Positions 1 to 7,300 of a DNA stretch of 26,289 bases are shown here, piece by piece. The position numbers and the translations under genes were made by a program. The stretch spans positions 1 to 26,289 of the forward strand of contig UQMZ01000049.1 in assembly GCA_900542185.1 (NCBI GenBank), written 5' to 3'. Below the pieces are notes generated by a model. The model was given only the letters and a program-made list of their open reading frames with translations. It had not been told where the DNA came from and did not search any database. Every line of letters starts with the position of its first letter. Position 1 is the first letter of the stretch. The DNA comes from an uncultured Bacteroidales bacterium (GTDB lineage: Bacteria; Bacteroidota; Bacteroidia; Bacteroidales; Muribaculaceae).

Positions 1-49
1 ACGAGATGAGCGCTAGTCTCGTGGGCTCGGAGATGTGTATAAGAGACAG
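1..49 (+). other. Illumina Nextera P7/i7 adapter left on the contig end
   Basis: Bases 1-7 (ACGAGAT) are the end of the P7 flow-cell oligo. Bases 8-15 (GAGCGCTA) sit where the 8-base i7 index lies. Bases 16-30 (GTCTCGTGGGCTCGG) are the Nextera read-2 overhang, and 31-49 (AGATGTGTATAAGAGACAG) are the Tn5 mosaic end used in tagmentation. The order is exactly that of a Nextera library end. This is synthetic sequence, and genomic DNA begins at base 50. In frame it reads MSASLVGSEMCIRDS, which creates a false start for the first gene. Confidence 0.98.
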
Positions 50-50
50 C

Positions 51-1442
51 TCCCCACATGACGAGCGCGCCGTCTCCGCCCTCCCTCCCATATACCCCGA
101 CTATGTCGGCGTGACGGTGCCGTGCAACATCGCGCCCCTCAACTTCCGGCTCCGCGACAGCGCCCCGGCCAACCATACCGTACACGCCATCTACACCGTG
201 GCTGAAGCCCGCGGCTTCAGCATCAAGTCCCACCGCAAGGGCAACGAGGCCATCTTCGACCTCAAGGACTGGAAGCGCCTCATGGACCATGCGCAGGGCG
301 CAACCGTGACCATAACCGTCAGCGCCCTTACCGACACCGGCTGGATTAAGTACAGGCCTTTCGACATAACCGTGTCGAAAGACAAGATCGACCCGTACCT
401 GACATACCGCCTGATAGAGCCTGATTACGAGGTATTCTCCCGCCTCAGCATCATGGAGCGTAACATCGAGGATTTTTCCGAGCGCGTGCTGTGCGACTAC
501 AACAACGTCGGCAACCGCTGTATGAACTGTCACACGCATTCTACTGCGGACGGCGACCTCTCGTTTCTGTATGTCCGTGGAGATGGTGGCGGCATGGTGC
601 TGAACGACCACGGTAAGCTACGTCTTCTCAATTTCAAGACCGCCGACATGGTATCCGGCCCGGTATATGCCCAGTTCGATCCTACGGGACGCTACCTTAC
701 ATTTTCTACCAACGTCATAATCCCGGCCTTCCATTCGCGGCCCTGCAAACGTCTGGAAGTGTTCGATACCAAATCGGACGTATATGTCTACGACATCCGC
801 AATGACAAGGTGTTGCGCTCGCCGCTGTTGGCCGATTCCACACGTCTCGAGACCTTCCCGACATTCGGCGCCGACGGAAAGAGCATCTATTACTGCGTGG
901 CCGACACCCCCGCCCGGCCCACGGCCGTGGACAGCGTCAGCTACAGCCTGTGCCGCATAGGGTTTGACCCGGCAAAAGGAACTTTCGCCTCGTCCGTCGA
1001 TACGGTGGTGGCCGGAGTCCGACAGAAACTGAGCGTCAGCCATCCCAGAGTATCGCCCGACGGAAAACGGCTGCTTTATACCGTGGCCCGATATGGCACG
1101 TTCCCGATATGGCACCGAGAATCGGATCTGCAGATGATTGATCTGAAAACCGGACGGATTGATACCCTCGGCATCGTTAACAGCCCCATGAGCGACACCT
1201 ATCACAGCTGGTCGTCGTCGGGAAGATGGTTTGTGTTCGCCAGCAAACGGGATGACGGCCTGTACGGCAAACCATACTTCGCTCATGTCTCGGCCGACGG
1301 CAAGGTGTCGAAACCATTCCTTCTGCCGCAGAAATCGCCGTCGTTCTACGACGATAACCTGAAATCATTCAATGTCCCCGACTTAGGCAAGCGTCCCGTT
1401 TCATTCAGTCCCGCAGACGTAGCCACCGCACTGCACAAATAA
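51..1442 (+). CDS. CXXCH-containing TolB/PD40-like beta-propeller protein (5' partial)
   Basis: The gene is cut at its 5' end: the reading frame enters from the adapter, so the true start and any signal peptide are missing. About 463 genomic codons remain. A single c-type haem motif, CMNCH, lies at bases 519-533. It is followed by repeated PD40/WD40-like strands, readable as DPTGRYLTF, GADGKSIYY, SPDGKRLLY and SSGRWFVFAS, which suggest a TolB-type propeller. The region before the haem motif is a beta-rich segment that I cannot name. The likely location is the periplasm or cell surface, because haem c is attached outside the cytoplasm. The substrate or electron partner is unknown. The next gene starts 6 nt after the stop, so the two are probably cotranscribed. 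Confidence 0.8.
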   Translation, partial: SPHDERAVSALPPIYPDYVGVTVPCNIAPLNFRLRDSAPANHTVHAIYTVAEARGFSIKSHRKGNEAIFDLKDWKRLMDHAQGATVTITVSALTDTGWIKYRPFDITVSKDKIDPYLTYRLIEPDYEVFSRLSIMERNIEDFSERVLCDYNNVGNRCMNCHTHSTADGDLSFLYVRGDGGGMVLNDHGKLRLLNFKTADMVSGPVYAQFDPTGRYLTFSTNVIIPAFHSRPCKRLEVFDTKSDVYVYDIRNDKVLRSPLLADSTRLETFPTFGADGKSIYYCVADTPARPTAVDSVSYSLCRIGFDPAKGTFASSVDTVVAGVRQKLSVSHPRVSPDGKRLLYTVARYGTFPIWHRESDLQMIDLKTGRIDTLGIVNSPMSDTYHSWSSSGRWFVFASKRDDGLYGKPYFAHVSADGKVSKPFLLPQKSPSFYDDNLKSFNVPDLGKRPVSFSPADVATALHK

Positions 1443-1448
1443 AACACC

Positions 1449-2525
1449 ATGATTACCACCAGGATAATTAAGGCTGCCTCAGAAAAATGCGAGGCCCACA
1501 GCATAATAACGGTCAACGATTCGTCACTCGGATTCGAACGACAGCTTGCCGAAATTGAAAGACAATATACCGAACTTAAAGACACGCTGAGTGACAGGAT
1601 GTGTCCGGTGTTCCTGCGCTGGTTTCTGAGCGACGCGGCCAACCAGCAGGCATCCTTGCCCGATATGGAGGAATGCGCCACGTCCATCGTGGAACAACCC
1701 CCGCTGAATGGCACTAAAATCGCCCTCTGGGTATGGATGATAGAGGATGCCGTGTCTCGGCGTGATCCGGATGGCAGATACGTGGTGGAGGCTTTCGGCC
1801 GGACACACATATTCGAGACGAGCCGCACACGCCCGGACCTCGATCCGCGCACTGCCATCCATGACATGATGACGGATACGGCTGTTGCTCTTGAACATCG
1901 TGGAGGGAGCCTACTGAAAAATTGTGTTCGCACATGGCTGTTTGTACGCGACATCGACAAAGATTACGCCGAAGTGGTGCGTGGCCGTAACGAGGCATTC
2001 GACGAACAGGGCCTCACCACATCCACACGATTCATAGCCAGCACTGGCATCCAGGGGCGGCAGGCCGACTGTAAGGCAGCGGTGATATATGATTCATACT
2101 CAGTCCTTGGACTCGCGGAGAGGGACATGCGGCAGATCAATGCTCTTGACCATCTCAATCCGACTCATGAATATGGTGTGGCTTTTGAACGGGCCTCGTG
2201 TATCGACTATCCCGACCGGCGCCATCTGTTCATTTCAGGCACCGCCAGCATCGACAGCAAGGGACAGATATTATGGCCCGGCGACATCCGCCGTCAGACT
2301 GAACGGATGTGGGAAAATGTAGGCGCACTTCTTGACGCCGCTTCGTTCGGCTGGCAGGATGTAGGGCAGATTCTGGTGTATCTGCGCGATTCCGCCGACT
2401 ACTCTGTAGTGAACGCCATGTTTGAACAAAGATTTCCCGACATACCCCGTATTATAGTGCACGCCCCCGTATGCCGTCCCGGCTGGCTCGTGGAGATGGA
2501 ATGCATGGCCATGAAGAAAAGATAA
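1449..2525 (+). CDS. Tandem RidA/YjgF-like protein, possibly chorismatase-like
   Basis: This 358-residue protein has a clear RidA/YjgF fold in its C-terminal third: HLFISGTASID near 257-267, a QILVYLRD segment, and a final PRIIVHAPVCRPGWLVEMEC. R334 aligns without gaps with the substrate-binding arginine of RidA (motif ARSCVEV), and E349/E351 occupy the conserved acidic positions. The N-terminal half (FLSDAANQ, QPPLNGTKIALW, CVRTWLFVRDID) looks like a diverged second copy. This two-domain layout is that of chorismatases (FkbO/Hyg5/XanB2 type) and of uncharacterised RidA-like proteins in Bacteroidetes. Deaminase, chorismatase or another role cannot be separated by eye. The rho-aroC operon lies just downstream but has its own promoter. 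Confidence 0.75.
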   Translation: MITTRIIKAASEKCEAHSIITVNDSSLGFERQLAEIERQYTELKDTLSDRMCPVFLRWFLSDAANQQASLPDMEECATSIVEQPPLNGTKIALWVWMIEDAVSRRDPDGRYVVEAFGRTHIFETSRTRPDLDPRTAIHDMMTDTAVALEHRGGSLLKNCVRTWLFVRDIDKDYAEVVRGRNEAFDEQGLTTSTRFIASTGIQGRQADCKAAVIYDSYSVLGLAERDMRQINALDHLNPTHEYGVAFERASCIDYPDRRHLFISGTASIDSKGQILWPGDIRRQTERMWENVGALLDAASFGWQDVGQILVYLRDSADYSVVNAMFEQRFPDIPRIIVHAPVCRPGWLVEMECMAMKKR

Positions 2526-2535
2526 ACGCCTATTT

Positions 2536-2567
2536 TTTGCACAATTCAAAAAAAAATTATACTTTTG
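2536..2567 (+). promoter_or_regulatory. Bacteroidetes-type promoter for rho
   Basis: A -33 box TTTG (2536-2539) is separated by 20 nt from a -7 box TACTTTTG (2560-2567, TAnnTTTG). Transcription would start near 2573, leaving a leader of about 260 nt before the rho start codon. Confidence 0.75.
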
Positions 2568-2588
2568 CATCGTATTTCAGCCCTCGTT

Positions 2589-2663
2589 ATGTGTTATACA
2601 GGTAGTAAAGGGTTGGATATTTCCACATTAGGAATCTCAACACCCACTTTTATTTACATTTAA
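2589..2663 (+). CDS. Possible 24-codon leader peptide in the rho leader
   Basis: An ATG about 15 nt after the predicted transcription start opens a 24-codon frame (begins MCYTGSKGLDIS, ends TPTFIYI, stop TAA 2661-2663). No Shine-Dalgarno is visible, which is common in this phylum. E. coli rho also has a leader ORF (rhoL) and is autoregulated by attenuation, so a similar role is conceivable. A frame of this length can arise by chance, so confidence is low. Confidence 0.3.
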   Translation: MCYTGSKGLDISTLGISTPTFIYI

Positions 2664-2670
2664 AATTCAG

Positions 2671-2748
2671 CGAATCTATCTGATTCGGTTTTCGAATTAT
2701 ACTCATTTTGTAATTTTTGTTGTAATTCCGGAATTGCGACTCCGGAAT
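2671..2748 (+). promoter_or_regulatory. Two hairpins in the rho leader
   Basis: Hairpin 1 is CGAATC (2671-2676), a 5-nt loop and GATTCG (2682-2687), followed by GTTTT, resembling a weak intrinsic terminator. Hairpin 2 is ATTCCGGA (2725-2732), an 8-nt loop and TCCGGAAT (2741-2748), a perfect 8-bp stem. Both lie between the possible leader peptide and the rho start. Roles in attenuation or autoregulation are inferred only. The remainder of this roughly 310-bp gap is AT-rich with no other recognisable gene. Confidence 0.45.
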
Positions 2749-2837
2749 AAAGGCAAGATAAATCCGAGCGCGGAAAAGCCTGTGGTTGAGGCGTTCCGCA
2801 TGTCGAAAGATTACAAGTTTGCACTACATAAAGAGAT

Positions 2838-4889
2838 ATGCAAAGTTTTGATGAACTTATGTCGATGGATGAAGCTCCGCTGCGCGAGCTTGCAGAATCG
2901 ATGGGAATGAAAAAGGCCGAGAATGCGGACAAGCAGGAACTGGCATACTACATCATAGACAACGCGTCTATCGAAACAGCCCGTGCCGAGGTGGCAAAGA
3001 TGAAGCCTAAGCGAGGCCGCAAGCCCAAGGCCCAGGCTTCAGCCGAAGCCACATCGCAGGCGGGTTCCGTTCCGGCCGGCGGCGAAGCCGCGGAAGCGCC
3101 GGCTCCCAAGAAGCGCGGCCGCAAGCCCAAGGCCGCGGCTGTCGAGGCACAGGCGCAGGCCGGTTCCATTCCGGCGAACAGCGAAGCCGCGGATGCTACC
3201 GCAGCCGTCGCCGAGACCCCCGAGGCTCCCGCGCCCAAGAAGCGCGGCCGCAAGCCCAAAGCCGCAGCCCCCGAGGCCCAGGCGCAACCGCAGGCCGGCG
3301 CTGCTCCGGCAAGTGATGTGGCCACAGGAACTTCGGACCCCTCCATTTTCGATGAGGCTCAGCTTCAGCCGGAAGCACAATCGCAGCCTGAAGCAGCCGA
3401 CGAACCGAAGACCGACGCTCTGCCTGCTCACGAACCGGAGACTCAGCAGGAATCCGCCAACGCTCAGACCAAAAAGAAAGGCACTTTCTTCAAGGATTCC
3501 GCAAGCAGCGGCCTGGGCGCTTTCTTCGGCGGTGCGAAAGGCCGCACTTTCACCCCGCGCAGCCAACAGAACCAACAGAACCAGCAACCGCAGCAACCAT
3601 ATATGGACGAGCCGCGTCAGATGCCTGCCGGTCCGGTCATAATTTCAGAACCGCAGGTCCAGACTCCCCAGCAGCAGAACAACAAGAAGAATCAGAAGCT
3701 TTCCAAGAAACAGCGTCAGCAACAGCGCCAGATGGAACGCCAGATGCAACAGACTCCGCACCAGTACGACTTAGCCGGCATCGTCTCCACATACGGACTA
3801 CTCGAAGTAATGCCCGACGGTTACGGATTCCTCCGTTCCAGCGACTACAACTATTTAGGCAGTCCCGACGACGTATATGTCACCCAGCAGCAGATACGCA
3901 CATACGGTCTAAAGACCGGCGACGTGGTGCAGGGCACCATCCGTCCTCCCCGTATCGGTGAAAAGTATTTCCCTCTCTGCGAGGTTCAGTCGGTCAACGG
4001 CCTCAATCCCGAGGACGTCAAGGACCGCGAGGCATTCGAGCACCTCACACCCCTTTTCCCTGACGAGAAATTCACTCTGACACGCTCCACACAGCAGAAC
4101 ATCTCCACGCGCGTGGTAGACATGTTCGCGCCCATCGGCAAAGGCCAGCGCGCACTCATCGTGGCTCCGCCCAAAACCGGTAAGACAATCCTGCTGAAGG
4201 ACATAGCCAACTCCATAGCCGAGAACCACCCCGACACATACATCATCATGCTCCTCATAGACGAACGCCCCGAGGAGGTGACCGACATGTCGCGCAGCGT
4301 CAACGCCGAGGTGATAGCATCCACCTTCGACGAACCCGCCGAGCGTCACGTCAAGATTGCCGGCCTGGTGCTTGAAAAGGCAAAGCGCCTGGTAGAATGC
4401 GGCCATGACGTGGTGATAATGCTCGACTCCATCACCCGACTGGCACGCGCCTACAACACCGTTTCGCCTGCCAGCGGCAAGATCCTGTCCGGTGGTGTCG
4501 ACGCCAACGCGCTGCAGCGCCCCAAACGCTTCTTCGGCGCGGCCCGTAATATCGAGAACGGAGGTTCGCTCACCATCATCGCCACCGCCCTGACCGAGAC
4601 ATCCAGCAAGATGGACGAGGTGATTTTCGAGGAATTCAAGGGCACCGGCAACATGGAGCTGCAGCTGGACCGCAAGCTCAGCAACAAGCGTATCTTCCCC
4701 GCCGTGGACATCACCGCAAGCTCCACACGCCGCGACGACCTGCTGCTGCCGCAGGAGACCCTGAACCGAATGTGGATTCTGCGCAACTACCTCAGCGACA
4801 TGAACTCCATCGAGGCCATGGAATTCATCAAGAAGCGTATGGAGATAACACGCACCAACGAGGAACTGCTCGTCACGATGGACAAGTAA
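2838..4889 (+). CDS. rho: Transcription termination factor Rho, with long disordered insert
   Basis: Rho is a hexameric RNA-dependent ATPase that ends transcription of untranslated RNA. At 683 residues it is far longer than E. coli Rho (419). Residues 1-48 are the Rho_N helical domain. Residues about 50-312 are a low-complexity insert: first Ala/Pro-rich with three KRGRKPK motifs (58-64, 92-98, 135-141), then Gln/Asn-rich and basic. The RNA-binding cold-shock domain begins near 313 (GYGFLRSSDYNYL). The ATPase core has Walker A APPKTGKT (443-450), Walker B DVVIMLDS (524-531) and the SGGVDANALQRPKRFFGAARN segment region. Such inserts are typical of Bacteroidetes Rho, and that of B. thetaiotaomicron is reported to drive condensate formation. 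aroC starts 13 nt after the stop. Confidence 0.97.
   Translation: MQSFDELMSMDEAPLRELAESMGMKKAENADKQELAYYIIDNASIETARAEVAKMKPKRGRKPKAQASAEATSQAGSVPAGGEAAEAPAPKKRGRKPKAAAVEAQAQAGSIPANSEAADATAAVAETPEAPAPKKRGRKPKAAAPEAQAQPQAGAAPASDVATGTSDPSIFDEAQLQPEAQSQPEAADEPKTDALPAHEPETQQESANAQTKKKGTFFKDSASSGLGAFFGGAKGRTFTPRSQQNQQNQQPQQPYMDEPRQMPAGPVIISEPQVQTPQQQNNKKNQKLSKKQRQQQRQMERQMQQTPHQYDLAGIVSTYGLLEVMPDGYGFLRSSDYNYLGSPDDVYVTQQQIRTYGLKTGDVVQGTIRPPRIGEKYFPLCEVQSVNGLNPEDVKDREAFEHLTPLFPDEKFTLTRSTQQNISTRVVDMFAPIGKGQRALIVAPPKTGKTILLKDIANSIAENHPDTYIIMLLIDERPEEVTDMSRSVNAEVIASTFDEPAERHVKIAGLVLEKAKRLVECGHDVVIMLDSITRLARAYNTVSPASGKILSGGVDANALQRPKRFFGAARNIENGGSLTIIATALTETSSKMDEVIFEEFKGTGNMELQLDRKLSNKRIFPAVDITASSTRRDDLLLPQETLNRMWILRNYLSDMNSIEAMEFIKKRMEITRTNEELLVTMDK
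3005..3259 (+). repeat. Tandem coding repeat in the rho insert (KRGRKPK modules)
   Basis: A 26-nt stretch encoding PKKRGRKPK is identical at 3105-3130 and 3234-3259, and a diverged copy lies at 3005-3031. The flanks are also repeated: GSVPAGGEAAEAPA and GSIPANSEAADA precede successive motifs. The pattern looks like duplication of a module of roughly 34-43 codons. The GRKP cores resemble AT-hooks, which suggests nucleic-acid contact. Confidence 0.85.
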
Positions 4890-4902
4890 CAAGACAAATG
4901 AC

Positions 4903-5844
4903 ATGAATTCATTCGGCAACATAGTTCGAATCACGACCTTTGGCGAAAGCCACGGGCCCGCTATGGGAGGAGTCCTTGACGGACTCCCCTCGCGGGTTAA
5001 GATAGACCCCAAGGCGGTGCAGGCGTTCGTTGACCGCCGTCGTCCGGGCGTAAATCCCTTTACATCGCCACGCCGCGAAAAAGACCGCGTGGAACTGCTG
5101 AGCGGCATCAGCCGCGACGGCCTAACACTCGGATCACCCATCGGATTCATCATCCGCAACACCGACACGCGCAGCCGGGATTATCAGGAAGTGTTCCGTC
5201 CCAGCCATGCCGACTACACCTACTACAAAAAATACGGCATCCATGAGTTTGCCGGCGGAGGCCGCGCCAGCGCCCGCGAGACGGTGAACTGGGTCGTGGC
5301 CGGAGCATTGTGCCGCGAATGGCTCAAGACCAAGGGCATCGAGGTATCCGCTTACTTCGAGGAATGCAATTCCGTCGAGGAGGCTAAGCGGAACGGCGAC
5401 AGTGCCGGAGGCATAGTGCATGGCAAAATCAACGGACTCCCCGTAGGCATCGGAGAGCCGGTGTTCGACAAACTGCACGCACGCTTAGGTTACGCCATGA
5501 TGAGCATACCGGCGGCGAAAGGATTCGACATCGGATTCGGCGTGGCGCTGCCTTCAATGTTCGGCAGCGAGACATTGGACATAATGAATCCTGACGGCAC
5601 ATTCCAGACCAATGTATCTGGCGGCGTGCTCGGAGGCATCTCCAACGGCATGCCCGTGGAGTTCTCCGTATTTTTCAAACCCACATCATCGATAATGCAG
5701 CCCCGTCCCGGCGTCACGCTCGACGGCAAACCCTGCGTCATCCCGCCCAAAGGGCGTCATGACCCCTGCGTGGCCATCAGGGCCGTGCCTGTAGTCGAGG
5801 CATTGGCGTGGCTTGTCGTAGCCGATCTGTTCCGCATGAGATGA
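4903..5844 (+). CDS. aroC: Chorismate synthase, unusually short
   Basis: This enzyme converts 5-enolpyruvylshikimate 3-phosphate to chorismate, using reduced FMN, as the last step of the shikimate pathway. The family signatures are present: TFGESHGPAMGG (H17), DRRRPG, RPSHADYTY (H102), GGGRASARET, a GEPVFDKL segment and the C-terminal GRHDPC...RAVPVVEA. The protein has 313 residues against about 355-361 for the family. Most of the shortfall is internal: only 13 residues separate Y151 from G165 (GDSAGG), where E. coli AroC has about 44. The frame is intact and both flanks are conserved, so this is a deletion and not a frameshift. W130 replaces a usual arginine after the ARET motif. It follows rho by 13 nt and overlaps the next gene by 4 nt. 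Confidence 0.92.
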   Translation: MNSFGNIVRITTFGESHGPAMGGVLDGLPSRVKIDPKAVQAFVDRRRPGVNPFTSPRREKDRVELLSGISRDGLTLGSPIGFIIRNTDTRSRDYQEVFRPSHADYTYYKKYGIHEFAGGGRASARETVNWVVAGALCREWLKTKGIEVSAYFEECNSVEEAKRNGDSAGGIVHGKINGLPVGIGEPVFDKLHARLGYAMMSIPAAKGFDIGFGVALPSMFGSETLDIMNPDGTFQTNVSGGVLGGISNGMPVEFSVFFKPTSSIMQPRPGVTLDGKPCVIPPKGRHDPCVAIRAVPVVEALAWLVVADLFRMR

Positions 5845-6734
5845 ATCCGTTCTACAAGGATTATTCCGAATATATCGCAGAGATATTCCCGGACTTCAAG
5901 GTTCAGAAACTGTCGGTCAATACCTCCCGTTCCTGTCCCAACCGCGACGGCACTCTCGGCACCGGCGGCTGCATTTACTGCAACAACCGGTCGTTCACGC
6001 CGGGATATTGCTTCAGCGGCGCTTCCGTAGCGGATCAGCTGCAAGACGGAAAACGTTTTTTTGCCCGCAAATACCCCGACATGCGGTATATTGCCTATTT
6101 CCAGTCTTTTTCCAGCACCTACGGCGAAGGTCTGAGACAAGACTTGGAAGAAGCGTCAAGCGTTGACGGAGTCTGCGGCATTGCGGTGGGAGCACGTCCC
6201 GACTGCCTCAGACCCGATGTTATCGGGATTCTATCTGAATTCAGCCGCAGAATGCCGGTTTTCGTGGAGATTGGAGTAGAAAGCCTTCACGACGAGACGT
6301 TGAGACTGATAAACCGTGGCCATGATGCCGACACCGCCAAGAGTGCTATCCGGAACTGCGCCGAAGCCGGACTCCATGTCGGCGTTCATTTGATAGCCGG
6401 ACTTCCCGGCGAAACAGACGAAATGATTCTTGACACCGTGCGGCGAATCTGCGATTTGCCGGTTGGCTCACTCAAGATGCACCAGCTTCAGGTGCTGAAG
6501 GACACTCCCCTCGCCGCCATGACTGAAGCCGGCAAGGTATCGGTATCCGGCTATTCCCTTGAGGATTACCTTACCCTGTGCGTCCGTATCGTTGGGGCAG
6601 TACCTCGGCACATCTGTATCGAGCGTTTCTTAGCCCAGGCACCTCCCGACATGGTCCTTTCCCCCAAATGGGGCATCAAAAACTACGAATTCACCAACGC
6701 GTTAATAAATAGATTGTCCAAGTCACGAAAATAG
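5841..6734 (+). CDS. TIGR01212/YhcC-family radical SAM protein
   Basis: The start chosen is the ATG at 5841, which overlaps the aroC stop (ATGA) and gives 297 residues. An upstream ATG at 5808 lies inside aroC and would add 11 residues with no family similarity. The cluster-binding cysteines have the unusual spacing of this family, C32-x11-C44-x2-C47 (SCPNRDG...GGCIYC). A GVESLHDETLRLINRGHD segment and HLIAGLPGE follow the usual radical SAM strands. The family (E. coli YhcC) has no firmly assigned reaction; it would act in the cytoplasm. It is probably cotranscribed with rho and aroC. The stop codon TAG (6732-6734) lies inside the left arm of the inverted repeat that follows. Confidence 0.9.
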   Translation: MNPFYKDYSEYIAEIFPDFKVQKLSVNTSRSCPNRDGTLGTGGCIYCNNRSFTPGYCFSGASVADQLQDGKRFFARKYPDMRYIAYFQSFSSTYGEGLRQDLEEASSVDGVCGIAVGARPDCLRPDVIGILSEFSRRMPVFVEIGVESLHDETLRLINRGHDADTAKSAIRNCAEAGLHVGVHLIAGLPGETDEMILDTVRRICDLPVGSLKMHQLQVLKDTPLAAMTEAGKVSVSGYSLEDYLTLCVRIVGAVPRHICIERFLAQAPPDMVLSPKWGIKNYEFTNALINRLSKSRK

Positions 6735-6852
6735 TAGCGCGGGCTGTCCCAGCCGCGCATAAACTCGGACAAAATGCTTATGGAAAATTAATATTTACTA
6801 TAAGGCTTTTGGACATTTTCTTTGCGCGGCTGGGGACAGCCCGCGCTACTAT
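6731..6852. repeat. REPIN-like inverted pair of GTAG-headed palindromes
   Basis: The left arm 6731-6758 and right arm 6824-6852 are inverted copies that differ by one inserted G, separated by 65 nt of AT-rich DNA. Each arm is itself an imperfect hairpin: GCGCGGGCT, loop GTCCC, AGCCGCGC, with one bulged G. Each palindrome is preceded by GTAG at its outer side (6734-6737 on +, 6849-6846 on -). A GTAG head plus imperfect GC-rich palindrome is the hallmark of REP sequences recognised by RAYT transposases, and an inverted pair is a BIME/REPIN. A GTAG at 6890-6887 on the minus strand, with nearby GC-rich DNA, may be a decayed third copy. No transposase is in the window. The structure could also end transcription of the upstream operon. 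Confidence 0.75.
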
Positions 6853-6956
6853 GACCCGTTACTATTATTGCGGCCCGGAGAGCACGCTACTATTCGCTGA
6901 TTTGAACTGATTTCTACCAATCTGTAGTAAGATTAAGAATAAATTTCGGCAGAAGT

Positions 6957-6988
6957 TTTGGTAGTTTGTAAAAAAAATTGTAATTTTG
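6957..6988 (+). promoter_or_regulatory. Promoter for tRNA-His
   Basis: TTTG at 6957-6960, a 20-nt spacer and TAATTTTG at 6981-6988 followed by C. The geometry is identical to that of the rho promoter. The predicted start lies about 45 nt before the tRNA. The stretch 6853-6956 upstream holds only the possible decayed REP copy. Confidence 0.75.
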
Positions 6989-7039
6989 CACTGCATTTGA
7001 GGGAAGCACCTCTGCAAGGCCCCTTGAAAGCACAAACAT

Positions 7040-7114
<75 letters not shown>

Positions 7115-7118
7115 CCGC

Positions 7119-7157
7119 AGACCGCTTCAAAATTCCAATATTTTGAAGCGGTCTCTT
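7119..7157 (+). terminator. Intrinsic terminator after tRNA-His
   Basis: A perfect 15-bp stem, AGACCGCTTCAAAAT (7119-7133) with ATTTTGAAGCGGTCT (7140-7154), and a 6-nt loop lie five bases after the tRNA. A short T-rich tail (CTTTAT) follows. Confidence 0.85.
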
Positions 7158-7231
7158 TATTTGCATATCCTTCGGACTCTTTATTTACATATATTTAATA
7201 CCCTCTCTGCGTGTATTAGCGAAAAAATTTG

Positions 7232-7240
7232 TAACTTTGC
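7232..7240 (+). promoter_or_regulatory. Probable promoter of the relA operon (-7 box)
   Basis: TAACTTTGC matches TAnnTTTGC. No good -33 TTTG lies about 20 nt upstream (CTGC is at that place), so the promoter may be weak or activator-dependent. The leader would be about 55 nt. Confidence 0.55.
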
Positions 7241-7300
7241 AGATATAGATTAAAGTTGTGTAAACTTATTTACCACCCGCGCCAATGGCGGAATTGAACA

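Noticed and set aside
31..49. Tn5 mosaic end as a native transposon end
   Set aside because: It directly follows the P7 and read-2 adapter bases, so it is library-derived.
2711..2719. Second promoter box TAATTTTTG in the rho leader
   Set aside because: It has one T too many for TAnnTTTG and no matching -33 box; the upstream promoter at 2536-2567 fits better.
5808..5840. Upstream start for the radical SAM gene
   Set aside because: It lies within aroC; the ATG at 5841 overlaps the aroC stop in the common ATGA arrangement and matches the family start.
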